DNA from: Halovenus salina | GTDB taxonomy: Archaea > Halobacteriota > Halobacteria > Halobacteriales > Haloarculaceae | DNA length: 64,000 nucleotides | Assembly (NCBI RefSeq): GCF_026410925.1 | Contig: NZ_CP112972.1 | Location: forward strand, 2,232,001-2,296,000 | Direction of reading: 5' to 3' | In this document: piece by piece, positions 1 to 8,758 of the stretch | Position numbering within the stretch: the stretch's first letter is position 1 | Layout: each line of letters opens with the position of its first letter | The notes under the pieces: generated by a model | Databases searched by the model: none | What the model was told of the DNA's origin: nothing | The model's input: the letters and a program-made list of their open reading frames with translations, nothing else | Position numbers and translations under genes: made by a program

Positions 1-223
1 TATTGGTAAAATGGGTAGGCAGGTTTCTGGCTAACGAAAACTTCGCAGTGCCACATCCCCCGTACAGCTCGTACTCGACGTCTTCGTAATCAAGCAATTC
101 TTTGGTACATCCGTAATCTCTCGCCAGAGCCAGAGTAGAGTGTTGTGTCTCTTCAAGTGACCTAATAGTGTTTTTATAAAGATGGACGTGTGCCGGTGTG
201 TTAGTGAAGAATAAATAATTCAT
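1..223 (-). CDS. DUF354-like glycosyltransferase, N-terminal part
   Basis: Reading leftward from an ATG at 223, an open frame of 74 codons runs off the window edge without a stop. It begins MNYLFFTNTPAHVHLYKN, which resembles the opening of DUF354 proteins (predicted GT-B type glycosyltransferases), where a short beta strand is followed by a PAHVHFFKN-like segment. It lies 63 bases downstream of the leftward sugar operon and is probably its last or next gene. The region upstream of its start is very AT-rich. Only the first quarter of a typical family member is visible, so the assignment rests on this N-terminal motif. Confidence 0.6.
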   Translation of the reverse strand, partial: MNYLFFTNTPAHVHLYKNTIRSLEETQHSTLALARDYGCTKELLDYEDVEYELYGGCGTAKFSLARNLPTHFTN

Positions 224-286
224 TGTTTATTTATATTATGTTATTTGTATTCGGCTCATACAACATTTCGATTTACCGATAGACCA

Positions 287-1300
287 TCATAAGTTGTTTG
301 GTTCTTGCCTACTATCATCTTGATGGTAATAAAAATTTTTTATCATGTTTGAAATTTGATTAAGTAGTAATCCGGTAAACAAACTCAGAGCACCAAGCAA
401 AATCCAAAAGCCACTCAACAGTGCTCTCCACTGGTAGAATGCTTCCGTTGACTGGTACAGCAAAGCAGTATGGACGGCAAGTAGACTCCCGGTGACTAAC
501 AGTAGTAGTCCCGGAACACCAAAAAAGACAAGCGGATGTCTGTCTCGGATGAGTTGGATAACAAATACAAGAACGCTTAATCCATGTCTAAGTGGATTGT
601 GGGTCTGACCGTCAACTCCCTCGTACCTAACATCAATTGGTACTTCCTTGATAGAGAGATTATGGTCTCCTGCAGTGGAAATCATTTCACTTTCGATACC
701 CATTCCATCTGTCCGAACGTTCATACGTGAAATCGCAGACGGAGACAACGCTCGGAACCCGCTTTGTGTATCAGTCAGGTGTGTACTCGCCGATCCTGTC
801 GTTGCGATGTCCAGCACCTTCTGGCCGCATCGTCGATATAACGGTGTCTCTGTTTTCTGTTGGTCGAGGTATCGGCTTCCAACAGCGATCTCACATTCTC
901 TTTTCAAAACTGGATTTACAACATCTGGAATATCCTCGGGAAGATGTTGTCCATCTCCGTCAAGTAGAACGAGTGCACCGATATCATTATCCGCCTCACG
1001 AATATACGAGAGGATTGTTCGTACTGTTGCCCCCTTGCCTTTGTTTTCTTCATGCTCGATAACGTGCGCACCAGTTTGACGTGCAATTTCGGCTGTGTTA
1101 TCGTCACTTCCATCGTCGACAACGACAACTTCATCAGCATACGACTGACTACCAAGAACAACACTTCCGATACCAACTTCTTCGTTGTAGGCAGGTATCC
1201 CAACTACCACAGAGGACTCTTGCAAGAGAGGCATCTTCGACTCTGACGTCGCCTCGTTCTTTGGTTCACTATTTTTTCTGATACTCATGTTTAGATTCAC
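287..1300 (-). CDS. Family 2 glycosyltransferase, dolichyl-phosphate type, with two C-terminal membrane helices
   Basis: This 337-residue protein carries the GT-A fold signature: VVGIPAYNEE near residues 32-41, DDG near 62-64 and the metal/nucleotide-sugar motif DGDGQH near 114-119. Two hydrophobic segments around residues 254-281 and 291-313 anchor it in the membrane, as in polyprenyl-phosphate glycosyltransferases that charge dolichol phosphate on the cytoplasmic face. The start is a GTG overlapping the TGA of the upstream dehydrogenase by 3 bases; an in-frame ATG at residue 5 is an alternative. As the last fully visible gene of the operon it probably transfers the sugar made by the upstream enzymes, or glucose/mannose, onto a lipid carrier for S-layer glycosylation. 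The exact donor is unknown. Confidence 0.85.
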   Translation of the reverse strand: MNLNMSIRKNSEPKNEATSESKMPLLQESSVVVGIPAYNEEVGIGSVVLGSQSYADEVVVVDDGSDDNTAEIARQTGAHVIEHEENKGKGATVRTILSYIREADNDIGALVLLDGDGQHLPEDIPDVVNPVLKRECEIAVGSRYLDQQKTETPLYRRCGQKVLDIATTGSASTHLTDTQSGFRALSPSAISRMNVRTDGMGIESEMISTAGDHNLSIKEVPIDVRYEGVDGQTHNPLRHGLSVLVFVIQLIRDRHPLVFFGVPGLLLLVTGSLLAVHTALLYQSTEAFYQWRALLSGFWILLGALSLFTGLLLNQISNMIKNFYYHQDDSRQEPNNL

Positions 1301-2646
1301 ACCCTCCGATAGTCGAACCCGATTGTCTCCATCTCGTCACTATCCAGGAAACCCATGACGTCAACCACGAGTGGCTTTTCGGCCATCGCCTCGAAGATTT
1401 GTAAATACTTCAGTTCCAGGAATGGTTCATGTGGCGTTGCCACCACGACTGCGTCAACGTCTCGGAACTGCAACTCACTTCGAATCTTAGCGTCGAACTC
1501 CTCGGCCATTGCATCGTCGTCCGCGTGAGGGTCGTATCCTTCTACCTGCACCGAGTACTCCTGCAGCCGATCTATCACGCCATCCACAGCAGACGTCCGA
1601 ATATCACCAACTCCTTGCTTGTACGCCAATCCGAGCACTAACACCGTACTTTCTTGGAGTACCTTTCCACACTCGTTCAGTCCACGCAGCGTCAACTCCG
1701 CGACGTGGCGCGGCATATACTCGTTTATTTCTCGGCCCTGTTGCATCAGTTTTGGTGAGTAGCCGTTGCGTTCAGACTCATAAATAATATAGAACGGATC
1801 AACGGGAATGCAGTGTCCGCCGACCAACCCGGGACCGTACTCCTCGTGGAAGTTCCACTTCGTCCCGGCAGCGTCGAGCACATCGTGGGTGTCTATACTG
1901 AGCGCGTCACAGGTAACTGCGAGTTCGTTCATGAGTGCGATGTTTAAGTCCCGCTGGACGTTCTCAGCGACCTTCGCGGCCTCAGCAACCTCTATTTCCG
2001 GCGCTCGATGGACACCCACCTCAACAATCATCTCGTACAGGCGAGCAATCTCGTCAAGTGCCTCTTCGTCGTGTCCGCTGACGATTTTCACGACGTCGCG
2101 CAGTCCGTGTTCGTCATCGCCGGGAACCATCCGCTCGGGAGAGTAACCGTACGCGAAATCCTCGCCAGCAGTAAGCCCTGAGGTTTCTTCGATAGCAGGT
2201 ACTAGCACCTCGCGTGTCGCGCCCGGATATACCGTTGACTCCAGAACAACTGTCGTACCTTTCTTGAGGTGTCGACCGACCGTCCGCCCAGCACTACTGA
2301 CGTACTCTAGATTCGGGTTTTTCATCTCGTCAACGGGCGTTGGCACACCCACAAGCATGTAGTCCGCACGTTCGATTGGTGTCGAGTCGACAGTAAACTG
2401 GATGTTCGACTCCGCTATTTTCTTGTCGCTTAGCTCCTGTGTCGGGTCCGTCCCGTTTCGAAACCCAGCTATTTTCTCCTCGCTGACATCGTAGCCAACG
2501 ACATCAAGTCCTTCGCGGTCGAACTCGATAGCCAGTGGCAACCCAACGTAACCCAGCCCCACGACACAGACAGTCCGGCCCTTGATTCGCTCTATCTGCG
2601 TACTTTCACTCGCCCGCTTCTCGTCGGAATCAGTCGTCTCGTTCAT
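1297..2646 (-). CDS. UDP-sugar 6-dehydrogenase (UDP-glucose / UDP-N-acetylhexosamine dehydrogenase family)
   Basis: This 449-residue enzyme oxidises a nucleotide sugar twice at C6 to the uronic acid using NAD+. The Rossmann motif GLGYVGLP is at about residues 30-37, and the catalytic cysteine sits in GGHCIPVDPF near residue 279; both are hallmarks of the family. The C-terminal NAD/UDP-sugar domain (SAVDGVIDRL, VVATPHEPF) is complete. It overlaps the next gene upstream by 4 bases, implying translational coupling. A second enzyme of the same family lies directly upstream, so the two probably act on different substrates, for example UDP-glucose and UDP-N-acetylglucosamine. Sequence by eye cannot decide which does which. 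Confidence 0.88.
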   Translation of the reverse strand: MNETTDSDEKRASESTQIERIKGRTVCVVGLGYVGLPLAIEFDREGLDVVGYDVSEEKIAGFRNGTDPTQELSDKKIAESNIQFTVDSTPIERADYMLVGVPTPVDEMKNPNLEYVSSAGRTVGRHLKKGTTVVLESTVYPGATREVLVPAIEETSGLTAGEDFAYGYSPERMVPGDDEHGLRDVVKIVSGHDEEALDEIARLYEMIVEVGVHRAPEIEVAEAAKVAENVQRDLNIALMNELAVTCDALSIDTHDVLDAAGTKWNFHEEYGPGLVGGHCIPVDPFYIIYESERNGYSPKLMQQGREINEYMPRHVAELTLRGLNECGKVLQESTVLVLGLAYKQGVGDIRTSAVDGVIDRLQEYSVQVEGYDPHADDDAMAEEFDAKIRSELQFRDVDAVVVATPHEPFLELKYLQIFEAMAEKPLVVDVMGFLDSDEMETIGFDYRRV

Positions 2647-4019
2647 CTATACCCACCCCCAATGGTGTACGTTCGATGATCTTTATCCGCTAGATCAAGC
2701 GATGCACGCCCATCAATAACTACCGATCCCACCTCGCGCCCAAGTCGCTCCCAGTTCAAATCGTCGAACTCCTCGTGGGGAGTCACCATAACCATGCCGT
2801 CGAAGTCGTACTCGTATACCGACTCTAGTTCGATCGGCGCCACCTCGAATGTGTCAAACTCCTCCAAAATTGGATCTACACCGTATACATCAGCCCCTGC
2901 GGCCGACAGTTCCTCGGCAATCGCAAGCGATGGTGAGGCGCGAATTTCCTCGACACCAGGGCGATAGGTCAACCCCAGAATCAACACAGATGCTTCATCC
3001 ATCGCCAGTCCTTCCGCGTCGAACTCTTCACGTAACTTCCTGACAGTAAAGTCTGGCATCGAATCGTTCACCTCACGCGCCGTCTCCAGCACCGGCGCGT
3101 CCGTCTCGAACGGTTCGATTACGAAGTACGGATAGAACGGAATACAGTGCCCACCAACCCCAGGACCGGGATCATGAATGTCACAGAACGGCTGTGTATT
3201 TGCCACTTCGATGGCCTCCCGAACATCTACCCCAAACTCATCCGTGAACGTCGCCAGCTCGTTTGCAAGCGCGATGTTCACGTCACGATACAGCCCCTCG
3301 AACACCTTCACACACTCTGCCGTCGTCGCATCTGACACCGAAATCACGCCCTCGCTGTTGATCTCCTCGTACAGCGCGGCTGCCACCTGTGCACTCTCTT
3401 CGTCGACACCCCCAATTACTTTCGGGTACGTGCCGCGAATGTCCTGCAGTGCCCGGCCACTCGACGTGCGCTCGGGACAAAAAGCCACGCCGAATTCCTC
3501 GCGGTCGAGCCCCGACACCTTAGCAAGCCGCGGCGTCACCCGAGCAGTAGTAGTTCGCGGAGGGACAGTACACTCAATAATCACCAAGTCACCAGCGTCG
3601 AGGCCCTCGCCGATATCTTCAACGACAGCGTCCAGTATCGACAGATCCGGTTCGTTCTCGTCGGTTATCGGCGTTGGGACGATCACCACGTGAACAGTGG
3701 CGTCCTCGGCAGCCCCAACTGTGTCAGTCGTCGCCTGCAACCGCTCCTTGGCGACCATCTCGCCAACGAGTGCATCCAGCCCGGGTTCGCGCTTGACGTG
3801 ACAGTCTCTGTCGTTTACCGTCTCGACAACCTCCGGATCGATATCCGCACCGACCACATTCCCGGATACTTCTGCATATGCACCGGCAAGCGGGAGCCCC
3901 ATCTTGCCAAGACCGTAGACAGCAACCGGGAAATCACCACGTACGAACGCCTCGCGAATCGCGTCGCTTGCCAGCTCTTGCCCGTACAGTCGCCCATCGA
4001 CGTCACGGCTCAAGCTCAA
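2643..4019 (-). CDS. Second nucleotide-sugar dehydrogenase (WbpA/WecC-like)
   Basis: This 458-residue protein has a Rossmann motif GLGKMGLP at about residues 36-43, the substrate loop around EGLYRDVNIALANE, and a catalytic cysteine in GGHCIPFYP near residue 290. It is clearly paralogous to its downstream neighbour but diverged, with a longer N-terminal extension. In this operon context, followed by a Gfo/Idh oxidoreductase, an aminotransferase and a hexapeptide acetyltransferase, it fits the first step of the UDP-2,3-diacetamido-uronate pathway (UDP-GlcNAc to UDP-GlcNAc-uronate). That substrate is inferred from context. It overlaps both neighbouring genes by 4 bases. Confidence 0.85.
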   Translation of the reverse strand: MSLSRDVDGRLYGQELASDAIREAFVRGDFPVAVYGLGKMGLPLAGAYAEVSGNVVGADIDPEVVETVNDRDCHVKREPGLDALVGEMVAKERLQATTDTVGAAEDATVHVVIVPTPITDENEPDLSILDAVVEDIGEGLDAGDLVIIECTVPPRTTTARVTPRLAKVSGLDREEFGVAFCPERTSSGRALQDIRGTYPKVIGGVDEESAQVAAALYEEINSEGVISVSDATTAECVKVFEGLYRDVNIALANELATFTDEFGVDVREAIEVANTQPFCDIHDPGPGVGGHCIPFYPYFVIEPFETDAPVLETAREVNDSMPDFTVRKLREEFDAEGLAMDEASVLILGLTYRPGVEEIRASPSLAIAEELSAAGADVYGVDPILEEFDTFEVAPIELESVYEYDFDGMVMVTPHEEFDDLNWERLGREVGSVVIDGRASLDLADKDHRTYTIGGGYR

Positions 4020-5002
4020 TCGTGCAACACCTCCACGGTCTTGTGGGGGGAGCCAAACGCTTTCCGGTTAATCTCCTTGGCCAACTCGAGTGACCGAAGC
4101 CCATCTTTACCCGTTACACGAGGTTCGGTCTCGGTCCTGGCGGCATCAACGAACGACTGCAGTTCGTGTTTCAGCGGCTCGCCGTTGTCGACGGCCGGGT
4201 TCTCGACGATACTCTCGTGGCGGTAGCGCACGTCCCCGTCCTCCGCCACATACTCGGGGACAGACTGACGGTGAATCTCGATAGATTGGTCGAGATAGTC
4301 GACAATCACGTAACATTGTTCGGCCGTGATCGTCAGCTTCCGAACTTTCCGCTGGGTCACGCGACTCGCGGTCAGCTTGGCGATCGTCTCGTCATCGAAC
4401 TCGACAGTCGCCGTCGCATATCGACCGTCGGCGTTCCCACTCGCCTCTACTGCCGAGACCGGTTGGTCGAGCAACGCCTGGTGGAGGTCGATATCGTGAA
4501 TCATCAGGTCAGTCACCGCCGAATCCTGGATTGCCCGATCCGGCTGTGGACCCAACCGTTCGGCTTTGACCGAGATCACATCAAGATCCGGCACGATATC
4601 CATGAGCGTGTCTGTCACGGGGTTGAATCGTTCGACATGTCCGACCTGAAGTGTCACTCCTGCCTCATCAGCCTGTTTAATCAGTTCCCTACCGTTTTTT
4701 TCGTCTTCGACCAACGGTTTCTCGACCAGAATGTCCGTCTCGGCCTTGATACACTGGCTGGCGAGTTCGTAGTGATAGGGTGTCGGGACGGCGACCGTCA
4801 CGGCGTCGGCCCGTTCGATCAACTCATCAGTGTCGAGTGCATCCGTCCCGTACTCGTCTGCGATTTCGCGTGCACGCGACGTATCGGCATCTGCAATCCC
4901 GACGAGTTGGCAGTCACACAGTTCATTGTACACACGGGCATGATGTTTTCCCATCGCCCCTACCCCGATAACACCGGTTTTGATTCGTTCGTTACTCGAC
5001 AT
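4016..5002 (-). CDS. Gfo/Idh/MocA-family sugar oxidoreductase (WbpB-like)
   Basis: The 328-residue protein starts with a Rossmann fold (GVGAMG near residues 13-18) and has the family EKP motif (LVEKPL, near residue 96) and a MIHDIDLH segment in the substrate domain. Family members oxidise or reduce a ring carbon of a sugar with NAD(P). Between a nucleotide-sugar dehydrogenase and a PLP aminotransferase, the expected reaction is 3-oxidation of UDP-N-acetylglucosaminuronate, as done by WbpB, giving the keto sugar for transamination. The start ATG overlaps the upstream gene by 11 bases. Confidence 0.85.
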   Translation of the reverse strand: MSSNERIKTGVIGVGAMGKHHARVYNELCDCQLVGIADADTSRAREIADEYGTDALDTDELIERADAVTVAVPTPYHYELASQCIKAETDILVEKPLVEDEKNGRELIKQADEAGVTLQVGHVERFNPVTDTLMDIVPDLDVISVKAERLGPQPDRAIQDSAVTDLMIHDIDLHQALLDQPVSAVEASGNADGRYATATVEFDDETIAKLTASRVTQRKVRKLTITAEQCYVIVDYLDQSIEIHRQSVPEYVAEDGDVRYRHESIVENPAVDNGEPLKHELQSFVDAARTETEPRVTGKDGLRSLELAKEINRKAFGSPHKTVEVLHD

Positions 5003-6071
5003 AGTTCGTAATCACCTCGATAATACGCTGAGTGTCCGCATCACGTACGTTCGGATGGACCGGCAACGACAGCACTTCCTCGGCCGCCCGCTCGGCAACG
5101 GGCGCCTCTACCGACATCTCGCTGTAGGCTGGCTGCTCGTGGATACACTGCGGGTAGTACACCCCGGACCCGATGCCGTGCTCGTCGAGATGTGTCTGTA
5201 ACCCGTCGCGGTCCTCACACCGGATCGTGTACTGGTGATAGACATGGGTACGTCCATCTGGTTCGATTGGCGGCGTTACCCACGAGTCAGCGAGCCCCGC
5301 AGTCAACTGTTCGGCGTTGGTGCGGCGAGCCTCGGTGAAGTCGGGAAGTCGGTCCAACTGTGCCAGACCGAGTGCACCAGCAATACTGGTCATCCGGAAG
5401 TTGTGACCGACCGCCGCGTGGCCATACTTCGCCGTTCGACCGTGGTTGACGAACTGAGCTGCCGCGTCAGCAATTTCCACGTCGTCGGTGACGATCATCC
5501 CACCCTCGCCAGTGGTCATGTTCTTCGTCGGGTAAAAGGAGAAACAGCCGACGTCGCCAATCGACCCGACGCGCTCGCCGTCGACAGTCGCGCCGTGTGC
5601 CTGGGCAGTGTCCTCGATGAGATACGCGTCGTACTCCTCGGCAAGTTCCGCCAGGCGGGTGACATCTGCGGGCAGTCCATACAGGTGGACTGCCATGATT
5701 GCGTCGACGTCACCGTTGTGCTCCTGAATCGTTTCCTCGACCGCGTCTGGGTCTAGATTGTACGTTTCTGGATTAATATCGGCGAACACCGGCTCCGCAC
5801 CGGTGAACTGGACTGCGTTTGCGCTCGCAACGAACGAGAACGGCGTCGTAACGACGCGATCCCCCTTACCGAGGCCGAGCGCCTCCATTGCAGCGTGAAG
5901 GGCTGTCGTCCCGTTCGAGGTCGCGACCGCGTGTTCCGCGTCACAGTAGGCTGCGAACTCATCTTCGAACTCACGGACGACTGGCCCGTCAGCGAGCATT
6001 CCACTCTCGAGGACCTCCAGTACTCGTTCTTTCTCCGCTTCATCAATCGCTGGATTTGCAATCGGAATCAT
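4992..6071 (-). CDS. DegT/DnrJ/EryC1-family sugar aminotransferase (WbpE-like)
   Basis: This 359-residue PLP enzyme shows the SNGTTALHAAM cofactor-binding segment near residues 52-62, the conserved EDTAQAHGA motif and the Schiff-base lysine in SFYPTKNMTTGEGG near residue 183. The length is normal for the family. It should transfer an amino group from glutamate to a 3-keto (or 4-keto) nucleotide sugar. Placed between the putative 3-dehydrogenase and the N-acetyltransferase, it corresponds to WbpE in the UDP-diacetamido-uronate route. It overlaps the acetyltransferase gene by 4 bases. Confidence 0.87.
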   Translation of the reverse strand: MIPIANPAIDEAEKERVLEVLESGMLADGPVVREFEDEFAAYCDAEHAVATSNGTTALHAAMEALGLGKGDRVVTTPFSFVASANAVQFTGAEPVFADINPETYNLDPDAVEETIQEHNGDVDAIMAVHLYGLPADVTRLAELAEEYDAYLIEDTAQAHGATVDGERVGSIGDVGCFSFYPTKNMTTGEGGMIVTDDVEIADAAAQFVNHGRTAKYGHAAVGHNFRMTSIAGALGLAQLDRLPDFTEARRTNAEQLTAGLADSWVTPPIEPDGRTHVYHQYTIRCEDRDGLQTHLDEHGIGSGVYYPQCIHEQPAYSEMSVEAPVAERAAEEVLSLPVHPNVRDADTQRIIEVITNYVE

Positions 6072-6655
6072 ACCAATGTATTCTCCCCCTGTAACTCCTT
6101 GGGAAGTGAGTGACGCTCCGCCGGCACACCAGCAGCGAGCGTGTTCGGTGGCACGTCATCGATAACGACCGCACCGGCGGCGACAAACGCATTCTCCCCA
6201 ACAGTAACCCCTGGCAGTACGGTTGCATTCGCTCCAATCGATGCACCACGTTCGATGGTCGGCCCCTCCAGGTCGACCTCTTGTCGAACCGGATAGGGGT
6301 CGTTCGTCAGCACGCAACAGGGGCCGAGAAACACGTTCTCTTCGATTGTTGTATGACTGGGAACGTATACACCGGTCTGAATACTGACGTGTGAGCCGAT
6401 GTCGGAGTAGCCGTCGATCACTGAGTTTGTCCCGACGAGCACGTCATCGCCAATCATCGTTTCCTCGCGAATCAGCACGTTGTGGCCGGTCGCGAAGTCC
6501 GCTCCAATCGTCACGTCACAGTAGAGTATCGTCCCGGCTCGAACGGTGCCGTTCGCACCGATCTCCGTCGGCGCTGCGTCGCTGTCGTGTTCGTACCCGA
6601 CGGTTGCTCCCTCGTCGATTGAGCAGTCAGGACTCGTGACTACGTTGTCATTCAT
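6068..6655 (-). CDS. Left-handed beta-helix N-acetyltransferase (WbpD-like)
   Basis: The 195-residue protein is built almost wholly of hexapeptide repeats (for example IGADFA, IGDDVL, IGSHVS, IEENVF, IGANAT), followed by a typical C-terminal VIDDVPPNTLAAGVPA turn. This is the trimeric acetyl-CoA acyltransferase fold. It is the first gene of the leftward operon and probably N-acetylates the amino sugar made by the adjacent aminotransferase, giving a UDP-2,3-diacetamido-2,3-dideoxy-uronate. The exact acyl group and position are inferred from gene order. Confidence 0.85.
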   Translation of the reverse strand: MNDNVVTSPDCSIDEGATVGYEHDSDAAPTEIGANGTVRAGTILYCDVTIGADFATGHNVLIREETMIGDDVLVGTNSVIDGYSDIGSHVSIQTGVYVPSHTTIEENVFLGPCCVLTNDPYPVRQEVDLEGPTIERGASIGANATVLPGVTVGENAFVAAGAVVIDDVPPNTLAAGVPAERHSLPKELQGENTLV

Positions 6656-7480
6656 TGGTAATCACCGGGAAGCTGGCGTTTCGAAGTGTTGCATGGATAT
6701 TGTGTGTGAATGGTACTGACCGGCGTTGGGCCGATTGAGTGTCTGTCGTTTATCGATGACAGAGGTGATCAGTGGCCAGGAAACCCACAGACGGTTTTCT
6801 TGCCACCTATCACCGCCTTCTTTTCTGGTCAAACTGTATTCCTCCTCATCAGTCAGGGTAGTCCACAATTGAAATGTGGTATCAATCGGTTACCCTATAT
6901 TAAATTCCTGTTTGATTACGCCTAGATATCTCGTATTCTTGAGACCACTTAATTTTTGTTCTTTTGACTCCTTATCGAATATATATAATCTAAATAACTG
7001 ACAATTTCATAATCAACGAAATATTATAGATATTGAGTTACCACACAACAAGCTAAATGTACTACGGACCATGAGGTGGCCGTGTCAACTCAGTATGAAC
7101 CTGTGAGGTAATCCAGTTCGTACAACAGATGTGGTCGGGTCTCGCAATGAATAATGGCTCTTGCATAACTCAGCGAAACACGTTGACCGCGAAACAGTCA
7201 ATAAGTCCGCTCAACGGTACTCCAGCAAGGTTTAGCGTCCGTACGAATCTAGGTTCGGACGGACTGCTCCAGTCCGGGCTTCGAGAGACCACGGAACTTC
7301 TGCAACCAAGGACTCACCAGTGTGCGAAGACGAGGAGGGATTGTTACCTGATACAAAAATTGGTAACATACGTCTGCTACTGCCGTATCCATCGAGAAAA
7401 TGAGGGACGAACTGTTCTCAGAAATGGTATCAATTAGTAAATAAGTATTATATGAGGGGCCGTTGTAAAGATAGCACAAC
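6656..7480. other. AT-rich gap of about 0.8 kb without a supported gene
   Basis: This stretch separates the leftward sugar operon from the zinc-ribbon gene. It is markedly AT-rich between about 6900 and 7060. It must contain the promoter of the sugar operon, but I could not fix a convincing TATA box. Short open frames on both strands around 7129-7551 lack recognisable motifs or haloarchaeal-like composition. They may be decayed remnants of an insertion sequence, which I could not demonstrate. Confidence 0.5.
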
Positions 7481-7627
7481 GTGCCAATACCCGCACAATG
7501 CCCTGAATGCGGTGCAGTCGCCGTTGAGGTCAAAGAAGTGCCGCCCTCCAACCACAGTCAAGGAGATGAGTGGTACACGCGTGCCGAGTGTGCGAACTGC
7601 AACGGCTACGCGGAGTGGTTCGAGTAA
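7481..7627 (+). CDS. 48-residue double-CxxC zinc-ribbon microprotein
   Basis: A GTG at 7481 opens a 48-codon frame ending in TAA at 7627. The product contains CPECG near residue 7 and CANCN near residue 37, four cysteines in the arrangement of a zinc ribbon, followed by a short acidic, aromatic tail (GYAEWFE). A TATA-like tattatat element about 30 bases upstream would place transcription initiation close to the GTG, a leaderless arrangement. Haloarchaea have many such zinc-finger microproteins, most of unknown role. It converges on the winged-helix gene, whose stop lies 13 bases beyond. Confidence 0.7.
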   Translation: MPIPAQCPECGAVAVEVKEVPPSNHSQGDEWYTRAECANCNGYAEWFE

Positions 7628-7639
7628 CAGAGCGTCCGA

Positions 7640-8545
7640 TTACGACAGCAGTTGTTGTAACAGCTGCAGCTCCTCGTCCTCGGTGACTCGCTCGGATTCT
7701 AGACACGCGTGGACGACCTTGTGCACCAGCTCGGGGTCGTCGAACCCCGACGCGGTACAGTCACGCGCAGTCTCCCCCTCGATGCTGTCTTCTAGGTCGT
7801 CGATGCGTTCGTCGAGGACCGTCAGCTGATGGTCGATGTTGGCCAATGTCGATTCCAGCTCCGCTGGCACCGTCGACTCGCGCCCCTCGACGGTCTCCGT
7901 CTCGGTATCGCCGTCCAGTCCGAGAACCTCGTCGACGAAGGCGGCACGGTCGTTCCACTCGAAGCCGTCGATGCTGTTAACGCGGTTGTTGATCGTGGCA
8001 CTCGAGACGCCAAGCTCCTCGCCGATCTCGCGCTGTGTCGCCGTCGGCTTGGCGGCGATGCATTCGAGCACCTCCCGCTGTTTCGCGGTGAGGTCCGCCG
8101 GCGTTGGAGTGGGTTGTTCGCGTGCACCGCTTTCGTCGTGTGTATCGTCGTCCTCGGGCGTGGTATCGACGGTGGCCTCCATCTCCGAGCCCACCTCATC
8201 GTCTCCCGATTCCCCAGACACGGCCGATGCCGACTCGGTCGACTGGTCCGTACTTGTCGTGTTTGCGTCTGTCATCTCCGTTGTTGTGTTCCCCTCAGTT
8301 GGCTCCGTGTTAGTAGCTTCCTCCGAAGCCACGTCCTGTTCGTCTTCCCCGTCGGGTGAATCCGACTCCTCTGCGGTCGCCGGATCCCCGTACTCGTCAA
8401 GCGTTCGCTCGACCAGTTCGGTCGTCGCGCTCGGTACCATCGACGCCAGGTCGTCCATCGAGGCGTCGGGATTTGCCTCCGCCTTGTCGAGAATCTGCTT
8501 GTGGCGCACCGATCGAGGGTACTTGCTTTCCTCGTCTGTACTCAT
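7640..8545 (-). CDS. Acidic winged-helix DNA-binding protein
   Basis: From the ATG at 8545 the product has 301 residues; a longer frame adds ten poor residues. An N-terminal helical segment (about 1-55: HKQILDKAEANPDASMDDLA) is followed by a long disordered Asp/Glu/Thr-rich linker. A helix-turn-helix (LTAKQREVLECIAAKPTATQREIGEELGVSSATINNRV) lies at about 150-190, and the C-terminus is probably coiled coil. The HTH is of the type seen in MarR/Lrp-like archaeal regulators. The target is unknown. The AT-rich region upstream (8546-8660) probably holds its promoter. Confidence 0.75.
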   Translation of the reverse strand: MSTDEESKYPRSVRHKQILDKAEANPDASMDDLASMVPSATTELVERTLDEYGDPATAEESDSPDGEDEQDVASEEATNTEPTEGNTTTEMTDANTTSTDQSTESASAVSGESGDDEVGSEMEATVDTTPEDDDTHDESGAREQPTPTPADLTAKQREVLECIAAKPTATQREIGEELGVSSATINNRVNSIDGFEWNDRAAFVDEVLGLDGDTETETVEGRESTVPAELESTLANIDHQLTVLDERIDDLEDSIEGETARDCTASGFDDPELVHKVVHACLESERVTEDEELQLLQQLLS

Positions 8546-8664
8546 CTCTCGATTAAACAAACATTTACCGGACACAATTAAATATTATGGCAATAGATAA
8601 ACCAAAAATTATATCCGTTTATCTATCATTATATAAATAATATATCAATTAATATAGATATTGA

Positions 8665-8687
8665 TTCTCCCCGTTCACGCGGGAGAA
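8665..8687. terminator. Hairpin with IS605-right-end-like flank
   Basis: An inverted repeat with a 7-base-pair stem (ttctccc / gggagaa) closes around gttcacg and is followed by aggtcaag. It lies downstream of the leftward Nudix gene. On the minus strand it reads as a cttgacctc...cgtgaacgg pattern similar to the hairpin at 17314-17338. Such hairpins occur at the right ends of haloarchaeal IS200/IS605 (TnpB) elements, but no transposase gene is present. It could act as a terminator or be an element scar. Confidence 0.4.
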
Positions 8688-8758
8688 GAGGTCAAGCATC
8701 GGGTTCGTTGGCGAGCGTGACTGCAGCGTTTTTATACTCGTTGAGTGTGTGTGGATTA

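Noticed and set aside
7129-7551. Two open frames of about 100 codons on opposite strands
   Set aside because: No recognisable domain, no promoter with correct spacing, and non-haloarchaeal amino acid composition. Possible decay product, but unsupported.
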